A DNA stretch of 64,000 nt from Przewalskia tangutica (taxonomy: Eukaryota > Streptophyta > Magnoliopsida > Solanales > Solanaceae), in contig CM056726.1 of the NCBI GenBank assembly GCA_029844215.1, forward strand, positions 32,853,001 to 32,917,000, read 5' to 3'. Of the stretch, positions 55,668-64,000 are shown piece after piece. Positions within the stretch are counted from its first letter, which is position 1, and the number at the start of each line of letters is the position of its first letter. The notes beneath the pieces were generated by a model. That model was given only the letters and a program-made list of their open reading frames with translations, made no database searches and was not told where the DNA came from. The position numbers and the translations under genes were made by a program.

Positions 55668-56586
55668 TCCTTTGGGTTTTCAACCAAACTGCACTCTGAC
55701 AGCATTGCACACAGATCATTCAGATCATCATTCATTTCCACCATATTGGCTTGTTCTTTTCCCTTGTCCTTTTTCGGGAGACGACAATCTGGGCTTTCGT
55801 GGCTAGCTTTTCCACAATTAAAGCAGTTGCCCTTGAACGTTTTCTTGTTAGAACCCTTCTCTTTTCCAGAAGGCCTCTTTCTTTTCTTGTTCATTTTCGG
55901 AGCAGCATCTTCAACGATGTTGGGCCCTTCAATTGGTGAACTCTTACGATACCTCTTCTCAGCGGTTTTGTTATCTTCTTCGATCTTGAGACGAATCACA
56001 AGATCCTCCAACTTCATTTCCTTTCTTTTGTGTTTAAGATAATTCTTGAAATCTTTCCACGAAGACGGCAATTTCTCAATCATTGCAGCCACTTGGAATG
56101 CTTCATTCACTACCATACTTTCAGCAATAAGGTCATGGAAGATAAGTTGAAGCTCTTGAACTTGGGTTCCAACGGTTTTCCCATCAACCATTTTATAGTC
56201 TAGGAATTTGGCAACCACAAACTTCTTCAAGCAAGCATCTTCTGTCTTGTACTTCTTTTCAAGTGCACTCCATAGTTCTTTGGAAGTTTCTCTTGACCGT
56301 AGACATTGTACAAGTCATCTTCTAAGGCACTTAAAATGTAGCCTTTGCACAAAAATCAGCCTGTTTCAAGCCTCGGAACTATGAACTGGTTGTCGGACAT
56401 GTCTGGCAGTAACGGGAGGTCCTCACTGGTGAACTTTTGCAAACCAAGGTGGTAAGCCAAAAGAACATTCTTTGCTGCCATCCTTTAAAGTTGCACCGTG
56501 AACTTCGCAGTTTCTCGGTGCATGCTGGTACGTTGTAGTAAATCACGTGCAGTATTTGCAGAGGTAGTTCCAGTTTCAATTGTCAT
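55526..56586 (-). pseudogene. C2 gag and protease
   Basis: The start ATG (56584-56586) opens MTIETGTTSANTARDLLQRT, then shifts frame several times to 56230. The rest is open: KKFVVAKFLDYKMVDGKTVG (UBN2 type), AAMIEKLPSSWKDFKNYLKH, a Lys-rich stretch, the CCHC knuckle CFNCGKASHESPDC, and the protease site WWLDSGVTRHV, after which a frameshift near 55610 breaks the join to integrase. Confidence 0.88.
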
Positions 56587-57285
56587 TGTTTGTCACTGTC
56601 AAATCGACAAACAGTTTTAATTAATAAAACCAAAATAGCAATTAATTCATAGACTTCAACGATGAAGATTTTATTTCTTCAAATCGCAGTCGAATTATAA
56701 ACTTAAACGATGAAGATTTTATTTCTTCAAATCGTAGTATAATTATGAAACTTTAGTATTCCAACGAAGTTTTTATATCTTCGAGTCAGAATACTAATAT
56801 TCATATGGAGTAGAAAACTACACAAGTTTTAATCTCCTTAAACAGAACGATAAAGTTTTTATGTTCCTTCAAATCGTTGCAACAAGTATCATACACAACG
56901 GTGAAGATTTTATTTCTTCAAACAAAATCAATTTTGATAGAAACGAAGTGCAGTACATTGTATGTTATATACTTGATGAAGTTTTTATATCTTCAAATCA
57001 AGTATCCAAATGAGTAGAAAGTTATGAAAAATTTAATCTCAACCGGAGTAGAAAATTCGAAGATTTTAGTCTCCAAACAACATACAAGAAAAACACTTTT
57101 TTTTTTCTGGAAACCATTTTTTTTTCCTTTTGGAAAACACTTTTTCCTGGACTTTAATATTCCAACGAAGTTTTTATGTTTTCAAGTTAGAATATGAAAT
57201 TTCATACGGAGTAGAAAACCACACAGGTTTTAATCTCCAGACCAGAATACAAATTAAAATAAAATAAACATAATTTCCTTAAGAT
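56587..57285 (-). other. C2 5' leader
   Basis: Non-coding 0.7 kb between 5' LTR and gag. Imperfect repeats of acgatgaagattttatttct and relatives recur about every 60-80 bp (56661, 56709, 56901, 57000), plus several gtagaaaactacacaggttt-like segments. Confidence 0.65.
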
Positions 57286-57888
57286 TGTTGGTATAATAAT
57301 ATGTATATGGCTAAATAATGTTTCAACACAATCTGTTAATGACTTAGTGAAACAGATTACATGATATAAACATTACTTAACAGTAAATTGTTCATGAAAC
57401 AATAAACGAAAACAGAATCTGTTTTGAAAAATAATTTCAGAATATAATCGAGCCACTTAGTTCAAAGTGTGTCCTTAAGGAAATTATTCCCCTCACAGTA
57501 CTCGAGGTTAACGGAATATCGCCTCTCAGGATAGAACGATTATCTTACCAGAATAGTAGTACTCCAAATTCCGGTAGCAGTGAACCACTCAACGACAGTA
57601 TATCACACAGAATGAAATAATTAAGCAGAGTCGGACGGGTCGATCCGTTTGGATTTATTTTTAATTAAATAATTAAGTAATTAATTCAATCTGAACCCGA
57701 AGCCGAGCGAGCGACGACGACGGCGCGAGGGGTCCTTGCCCTCTCAACCCTTTTAGCAACTAAAGAAGGTGTAATGTAATATATACACCTCTCTTTCTTT
57801 CTCTTTTTTCGATATGGGACAAAAGAGTCTTTTACTCCCTTTAATTTTCATCCCATCATTTTCCATTCACCAATATCAAAATCCAACA
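57286..57888 (-). repeat. C2 5' LTR
   Basis: 603 bp, TGTTGGTATAATAAT to ATCCAACA. It lacks the counterpart of 36383-36540, which holds the TATA box in the other LTR, and a second piece near 36610-36690. Confidence 0.9.
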
Positions 57889-57893
57889 TTTTG

Positions 57894-58836
57894 TTGATTT
57901 CATATTGCTTGTGGTCTTACATGTTTTTATTTGTTTGAAAAATACATTTCACCTTTTCCAGGCAACACAATTCCATGATTAAAGGTGGAGTTAGAATTTT
58001 GAATTCATGGGTTTTATATTTTAAAAAAGATAATATGCTAGCTTTTTGATAAATTAATTTATTCTATTAAATAATTTTTAACTATAATATATAAGATTTG
58101 AGTAAAAATTAATGATTCAACTGAATCGTAAACAAGCTTGTAGATTGGCCTCTGTCCATAGCAACAGAAAGTAGTACTACTTTTTTATTATTGTCCTTCA
58201 ACATATAAATAGACGAGTTTAAATTATATATATTATTAGTATAATTAAGAATTTTTTATATTATCATCTCACCTTATTGTTATAGCAGATAATTTGTTTG
58301 TGTATTAACATTCCTATCTAATATATGTGTTACACATCTTCTTGGCAGTATAAGTGAATAAAATAAAACATTTAACTAATATCAATTCTTTTTACACAAT
58401 CGGTCATTTTTACTTATAATAAGTAATTTATCTAATTTTCAAGATTCAAATCCTACGTACTTTTATGAAGGGTCACCTATTGATATTTCTTGAATGATAT
58501 GAAAATATACAAAAATATTTAAATTATTAATGTATATAAATTAAACTCTTAAATAAATTTCACACAGCTTTATGATTAGACACATATTTGCACTGTGCAA
58601 ATAGAAAATCTCTACTATTCTCTCCATCTTGACTTATGTAATTAACTCCATCTTCGTTTAGGTTAATGAACAGTAATAAAATTTAGGCACTTTCGCCTGA
58701 AAAATTTACCTAGTGGGATTGAGTTATCCCGTCTTTAATGACTTGAATATATGGGGTCCTGCATGTCGGAAATACGATTTCCACACAGATGCATACGTCG
58801 TACAACGTCTAGCTAAATTTCACGTAGTGAAAGAGA
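57894..58836. other. Spacer between C2 and C3 with a MITE-like repeat at 57979-58160
   Basis: The repeat begins aaaggtggagttagaatttt and ends acaagcttgtagattggcct. It resembles a short dispersed repeat I recall from Solanaceae sequences (ggtggagccagaattttga...). A diverged relative in the opposite orientation is at about 35098-35205. Clear TIRs and TSD cannot be shown. The remainder is AT-rich DNA without ORFs. Confidence 0.45.
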
Positions 58837-59587
58837 TGTTGGTACACATGTTAAAGTGTTCTTAAGTTAGATAAGGATGAACGATTAATTGACCAAATTA
58901 ATGTATCTCCCACGATGGTATAAGAAAAGAAGAAATGTGCAAAATACGGAAAATGGGGAAGAGCCGCGGGGCCTCGAGAAAAAGGACTGCGGCACCGAAC
59001 CAAGAAGGGACAGCACCGCGGTGCCTCTGGCAGGGACCGCAGTGCCTCTCGTCCAGTAGCTCGAAGTGTCGGTTCTATCACGAGGCACCGCGGTGCCGAC
59101 GGTACAGTGAATCGAAAAGTGTCCAGAATCTTCTGATTCATGGACTAACTTAAAGGGCTAAAGATCAGTCAACCCTTGGCATGATCTAGGTGTCTTTTAA
59201 GGAGATCAAGGTACCCCATTAAAGACATTCACATGTCTTGTGAATCACAACTTTGCACCTATAAATAGAGGCTTCAAAATCAGATTTTATACACTCACTA
59301 CAACTACAAAATCTGAAATTGTTCAAACATCTTCTTCTATTACTAGCAATCTTTTGTTATTGTTTCTTCTACAAGGATTCTCAAGTATTTGACTTGTGCT
59401 TGAGAAGTATTGTCGTTTTATATTGGGAGACTATTATCCATCTACCGTAAGCCATTCTATATGGGGATAATTTTGTCTTAAGAAGAGATTGTCAAACAAT
59501 CGACTCGGCAAACATTGCACTAAACCCCTTTATGTCCAACCTTTCAGTTTTTCTGTTCCTGTTCGTACCCACAAATAATTACAACAG
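58837..59587 (+). repeat. C3 5' LTR (right end inferred)
   Basis: Left end TGTTGGTAC. TATAAATA at 59260-59267. The right end is placed at ATTACAACA (59587) because a TG...CA pair fits, but no sister LTR is in view. No iMet PBS follows. Confidence 0.6.
58962..59100 (+). promoter_or_regulatory. GC-rich palindromic array in the C3 LTR
   Basis: Palindromes gcaccgcggtgc (59013-59024) and ggcaccgcggtgcc (59084-59097), with partial copies gccgcgg (58963), ctgcggcacc (58987) and gaccgcagtgcc (59035), spaced about 24-48 bp. It differs from the Athila palindrome ggcgccgcggcgcc only by symmetrical G/A and C/T changes. It lies 160-300 bp upstream of the TATA box. Confidence 0.6.
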
Positions 59588-59620
59588 TTACGATAAAATT
59601 ATTATTATGAAGAACTAAAG

Positions 59621-60650
59621 ATGGTTAATGGAAATGAACAAGTCTCTGCTTCCAACAACGCCACATCTTCTGGCACCGTTACCGCCGTTGGTATCACTTT
59701 TGGTACCATTGGAATACTATGATTCCACCCAACTTCCAAGCCGAAAGACCCGAAAAGTTTGCGGGCACCAACTTCAAAAGGTGGTAGCAAAATATGTTAT
59801 TTTATCTCACCGTTCTATGTATGGCAAAATACGTATCTGAAGATCCTCCTACTGTTGGAGATGACATGGATGTCCAAACTGATAACACGGTTCAGACGAG
59901 CCAGGATACCCAGGTTACTGGTGGCCTGATGATGAAATTTGACCCGGGGAGTCAAAATGACTACATGTGCAGGAACTATATCCTGAATTGCCCGTGCGAC
60001 CCACTCTACACGATATATTGCACTACAAATACCGCAAAGGAGCTATGAGATCTGTTGCAGAAGAAGTACAACACTCATGATACAGGTGCTAAGAAATTTA
60101 TAGTTGGAAAGTTTCTGAAGTACCAAATGATGAATGACAAATCAGTCATGTCACAAGTACAAGAGTTCCAACTAATCATCCATTATCCGGATCTAGAGGG
60201 ATGAAGCCCAATGAATCATTCTTGGTCGCTTCACTTATTGAGAAATTGCCTCCTTCATGGGGTGAGTTCACTAGATATCTGAAACTCAAATCCAAGGAGA
60301 TGAGTTTTGAAGAGCTTGTCATCAAGCTTCATATCCATGAGGACAATAAGAAGACCTTGATCAAAGTCAAGGCAACAACTGATGTCACGACTAACTTTGT
60401 TGAGACCAAAGGAAACCCAAGTTTCTGAAGGAAGGGAAAACTAAGGCCGTTGAGAAATTCAAGGGCAACTGTCACCACTGTGGCAAAGCTGGCGACATGG
60501 TCAAAGACTGTTGCCAGTTGAAGCGCGAGCAGCAGGAGAAGGCCAAAAAAAAGAAGAAGGCCAAAGGAAAGAAGAAGGCCAAAGCCAACATGGTTGAAGA
60601 CAAGATCCTTAATGATCTATGTGAAGACTTCTCGGTCGTTGTGCTAAAAG
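59621..60650 (+). pseudogene. C3 gag
   Basis: Starts MVNGNEQVSASNNATSSGTV, then shifts frame near 59720. The open core 60201-60428 reads KPNESFLVASLIEKLPPSWG and EFTRYLKLKSKEMSFEELVI (UBN2). After another shift the zinc knuckle reads CHHCGKAGDMVKDC: the His ligand of CX2CX4HX4C is Asp. A Lys-rich tract follows. Confidence 0.88.
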
Positions 60651-61960
60651 CAAATCTGGTGGAAAATCCAAAACAGTGGTGGTTGGATACGGGTGCGACC
60701 CGTCACATATGCTCCGACCGAAACGCTTACTCTACCTATGCAACTGTTGAAAGTAAGAAGCTATACATGGGAAACAATGCTACCTCAGAAGTGCTGGGGG
60801 AAGGTATTGTAGTACTCAAGATGTCGTCTGGCAAAGACCTCAAGTTAAAGAACGTCATGCATGTTCCGGACATCCGGAATAATTTAATTTCTGTTAATGT
60901 TTTAGTTCAGGCCGGATTTCGAGTTGTGTTCGAATCCGGTAAGTTTGTTATTACTAAGAATGGTGTGTTCGTTGGAAGGAGGTTCGCCTGTAAAGGCCTC
61001 TTCAAGTTGAACACCATGTCTGTAATTCGAAACATTAATGAAAATGCATCTTCTTACTTGCTTGAGTCACCCAGTCTATGGCATCATAGACTGGGACACG
61101 TAAACTATCAGTCAATTAAACGATTATTAAAATTGGAGTTATTACCGTCTGACGCTATAAACCCTCAATCCAAATGTGAGGTATGTGTAGAGGCAAAACA
61201 TACCAAACTGGCTTTCCATTCCGTAGAACGAGATACCGCTCCTCTAGAACTTATACACACGGACATCTGTGATTTAAAGTTAACTCAAACTAGAGGGGGA
61301 ATAAATACTTTGTGACTTTCATAGATGATAGTACAAGGTACTGTTACCTTTACTTACTCAAAAGTAAGGACGAAACATTTGACGCCTTTAAGCGCTATAA
61401 AACCGAGGTTGAAAACCAACTAAGTCTATGAATTAAAGCGATTCGTAGCGATAGAGGGGGAGAGTATGTAGCTCCATTTGAGGAATATTGTGCCCAAACC
61501 GGCATAATCCATCACACAACTACACCATACTCTCCACAGTCAAACAGTGTGGCGGAACGCAAGAACCGTACACTAAAGGAAATGATGAATGCCTTGCTTA
61601 TCAATTCTGGCCTTGCGTAAAATATGTGGGGAGAGGCAGTTCTTACTGCCAACATGATACTCAATAGAGTCCCTCACAGAAGTAGGGAGAAAACTCCATA
61701 TAAGCTATGGAAAGGAAAGGCACCCTCTTACAAATACCTAAGGGCATGGGGTTGTTTGGCTAAGGTGTACCTAAGCCAAAACAAGTCAATATAGGACCTA
61801 AGACTGTAGATTGCATCTTCATTGGATACGCAAATAACAGTAGTGCTTATCACTTTCTGGTACATAAGTCAAAAAATATACCAGATATCCACGGGAATAC
61901 AATTATAGAGTCAAGGAATGCTGAATTCTTTGAGACAATATTTCCTAAGAAGGAAAATAA
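60651..61960 (+). pseudogene. C3 protease and integrase
   Basis: Protease site WWLDTGATRHICSD near 60680 is intact, followed by VMHVPDIRNNLISVNVLVQA and the zinc region LLESPSLWHHRLGHVNYQSI, CEVCVEAKHTK. A frameshift near 61300 (RGGINTL) precedes the integrase core (FVTFIDDSTRYCYLYLLKSK, IRSDRGGEYVAPFEEYC, SPQSNSVAERKNRTLKEMMN). Stops at about 61429 (TGA) and 61617 (TAA) replace likely CGA and CAA codons. Confidence 0.88.
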
Positions 61961-62015
61961 AGTCACCTCGCGCAAAAGGAGTCATGATTCCCCGGGATCT
62001 GACGAGTCTGATCAA

Positions 62016-62762
62016 TTGGATACAGATGTGGATAAAAATCCAGCTGATCCTGAAACAGAACCTAGGCGAAGTAAAAAGGACAGGAAAGAGAAATTTTTCG
62101 ATCCGGACTTTCTAGCTTACTTGGTTGAAAATGAACCTCAGACAATTGCTGAGGCATTGTCAACTCCAGAAGCATCGCTTTGGAAAGAAGCTATGGAAAG
62201 TGAGATAAAGTCCATCATGCACAATCATACCTGGGTGTTGGTTGATCTTCCTCCGGGAAATAAACCACTAGGTTGTAAATGGGTACTTAAACGTAAGTAC
62301 AAAGCTGATGGATCTATAGACAAGTACAAGGCTAGGTTGGTAGCCAAATGGTACCGACAAATCGAGGGTCTTGATTACTTCGACATGTACTCCCCAGTAT
62401 CGAGAATGACTTCCATAAGAGTATTCATTGCCATTGCAGCACTACACGACCTTGAAATCCATCAAATGTATGTTAAGACAACCTTCCTAAATGGTGATTT
62501 GGAAGAAGAGATATACATGGAATAAATCGAGGGGTATGTAGTTCCAGGACAAGAGAAGAAAGTCTGTAGACTTATCAAGTCTCTGTATGGGCTGAAACAA
62601 GCTCCAAAACAATGGCATTAAAAAAATTTGATAGTACACTACTATCAAAAGGTTTCTCCATTAACGAGTGTGACAAGTGTGTCTATGTGAAAGGAGACTC
62701 TGACTCCTTCATCATGATCTGCCTCTACGTAGATGACATATTGATCACAGGCAGTAGTTGAG
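62016..62762 (+). pseudogene. C3 reverse transcriptase, 5' two-thirds
   Basis: WVLVDLPPGNKPLGCKWVLK, KYKARLVAKWYRQIEGLDYF, then IHQMYVKTTFLNGDLEEEIY. The first catalytic Asp of the QMDVKTAFLNG motif is Tyr here (codon tat at 62469-62471). A TAA at 62523-62525 stands for CAA of MEQPEGY. YVDD is intact at 62726-62737 in a shifted frame. The sequence is cut at 62762. Confidence 0.9.
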
Positions 62763-64000
62763 TGTTAGGCGTATTTAGTATACGTTTTTTGAGTCATTTT
62801 TAGTTAGTAATTTCCCCATTTTTGTTTAAATAAGTGTAGTGTTAGGGTCATTTTTCTTTCTTTTGAGTCACAGCGGTTCAAAAAGGCAAAATAGCGAAAA
62901 GGAGCGAAAAACGGGCATAAAAGGAGGATCCCGAGACAAAAAAGGTTGAAAATTAGAGATTTGGACGAAGGCAAAGCAGCACCGTGGCGCCTAGCAGCAG
63001 GACCGCGACGCCAGAAGATCAGACTGCTCACAGAAGTTTAGGCGTCGCGGCGCCATCACAGGATCCGCGCACGACGCAGACTTTGCGAATCCGGGGACAA
63101 ATTGGTCAGGGGAAAATAGGGTCCAGAGGGTACGAAAATAACAGCATACTTAAGCCCTAGGGATTATTCTACGAAAGGGATTGGATTTCACAACAGAAGA
63201 CAACATAGGAGGCTACAATTGAAGACCTAGTTCTAAGTAATTTTTCTTTCTTTAGTTTTCAATTCAGTTCATGTTGGGATTTATATTAGTACTTAGCATG
63301 TCTATGGCTAGGAGTTAAACACTTTATTAGGGTTTTTATTTTGAATCGCTTGAAACTCGTTTTCGTGAATTAATGCATTAGTTGGTTTCTTCTTCACTTG
63401 ATTAAGATTTATTCAATATTGGTATGAATGTTTGATAGTTAATTGATCACTAATTATCATAATCTATATGATTTCGAATCAAGAACCGAGAGGAGAGATT
63501 TGGATATGCTGTAATTGAATAGACATTAGGTTAAAATCACAGACGAAAGTACCCCGATACTTGTGTAGCATTATAGGTTATTGTTCTTAATCCTCTTATG
63601 TGGTAAAACCTATCATAGAAATATAGAAGGTTTCTGCATTGGGGTTGAGTGATTATATATCCTAACCAGAATATAAGACTGTCTAGTTAACCGCTATCTT
63701 AACGTAGGAGAAGAAGTCATTCTAGTTGCATTAACGATTGATAATAGTAGATAGTTGAGGATATTGGAAGCCTTAATTCCTTCATAACTGATTAAACCTC
63801 AATAATTTAGTTTAATTCTTGAAATTACTCTACTAGTGTTAGATAAAAACCAAATCAACTTATCGTATACCAAATAGATAACCTAGAATAGATGTTCGGT
63901 AATTAGAAACCAGTCTTAACAGACGATATTACTTGTAACGACACGTACACTTGCGTGAGCAATTGGAAATCGGCCTAACAAGTTTTTGGCGTCGTTGCTG
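62763..64000 (+). mobile_element. Ty3/gypsy element entering: 5' LTR (62763-63980) and PBS
   Basis: The LTR TGTTAGGCGTATTTAG to GGCCTAACA aligns with the solo LTR at 4088-7903. After it comes agtttttggcgtcgttgctg (63981-64000), whose TGGCGTCGTTGCTG is a variant of the Athila-type PBS TGGCGCCGTTGCCG. The internal region lies outside the window. GC module at 62970-63078, with a TACTTAAG TATA-like box near 63148. Confidence 0.88.

Larger units (their letters stand above)
36042..57893 (-). mobile_element. C2: Ty1/copia retrotransposon (36047-57888), TSD ttttg, hosting two Athila elements
   Basis: TSD ttttg lies at 36042-36046 and 57889-57893. LTRs begin TGTTGGTATAATAA and end ATCCAACA or CCCAACA. 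Order on the minus strand: 5' LTR, gag, protease, integrase, reverse transcriptase, RNase H, purine tract, 3' LTR. Without the two Athila insertions it is about 6.6 kb. Next to the 5' LTR I do not see the iMet PBS: the minus strand after the LTR reads ATCTTAAGGAAATTATG. Coding is broken by stops and frameshifts and by A2 within integrase. Confidence 0.9.
58837..62762 (+). mobile_element. C3: Ty1/copia retrotransposon, truncated by a gypsy insertion
   Basis: The 5' LTR begins TGTTGGTACACATG at 58837. Gag, protease, integrase and the first two-thirds of reverse transcriptase follow on the plus strand. The sequence stops at 62762, where another LTR begins; the rest may resume beyond the window. 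It is related to C2 (WWLDTGATRH, LLESPSLWHHRLGH, QMYVKTTFLNG), but a different family with different LTRs. Many in-frame stops. Confidence 0.88.

Noticed and set aside
36042..57893. C2 as two separate partial copia elements
   Set aside because: The outer TSD (ttttg), continuous domain order and matching split LTR show a single element interrupted by A1 and A2.

Overview
This 64 kb window is a nested transposable-element island from a plant nuclear genome. I find no intact host gene. It is AT-rich, and the elements are plant lineages: Sirevirus-type copia, other copia, Athila, a Tat/Ogre-like element, CACTA, hAT and a tRNA-derived SINE. The SINE and a MITE-like repeat look like Solanaceae dispersed repeats, so a large-genome Solanaceae species is my best guess. 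That is inference; no single-copy gene confirms it.

Layout by layer, with boundaries set by terminal motifs and target-site duplications (TSDs) read from the sequence. Base layer: a hAT transposase 3' end (1-1020), a SINE (1429-1619), unassigned DNA (34173-36041) and a MITE-like repeat (57979-58160). Three copia elements sit in this layer. C1 is a Sirevirus-type element on the minus strand, 2013-34167, TSD atgtc, about 9.5 kb without its inserts. C2 is on the minus strand, 36047-57888, TSD ttttg, about 6.6 kb without inserts. C3 is on the plus strand from 58837 and is cut at 62762.

Second layer. Inside C1 are a solo-LTR-like insert (2252-2795), a gypsy solo LTR (4088-7903, TSD actgt), a 9.6 kb Tat/Ogre-like element without coding capacity (8813-18454, TSD gaaag) and a CACTA transposon (25457-34075). 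Inside C2 are two Athila-like elements, A1 (36772-43434, minus) and A2 (46210-54757, plus, TSD gtaag). C3 is interrupted by a gypsy LTR (62763-63980) that runs out of the window. Third layer: a Tekay-like solo LTR (4560-7129, TSD ctagt) inside the gypsy solo LTR, and a very young 4.1 kb non-autonomous LTR element (29025-33157, TSD cagtg) inside the CACTA.

Genes: all gag-pol reading frames are broken by stops, frameshifts or later insertions. The only long intact retroelement ORF is the 381-residue env-like ORF of A1, although A1 has no recognisable reverse transcriptase or integrase. A2 keeps gag and protease but also lacks reverse transcriptase, RNase H and integrase.

Main discovery candidate: a GC-rich palindromic module, consensus core AGTTTMAGCGCCGCGGCGCC, occurs upstream of the TATA box in LTRs of at least three gypsy families, with a related palindrome in C3. 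It occurs again inside both Athila elements upstream of the env-like ORF. The two LTRs of each element, identical when it inserted, differ mainly inside this module. The Tat/Ogre-like element also carries two minisatellite arrays (19 x 84/85 bp, each built of three 28-bp subunits, and 9 x about 104 bp) and a series of CCGGAGTTT hairpins in its LTR leader.
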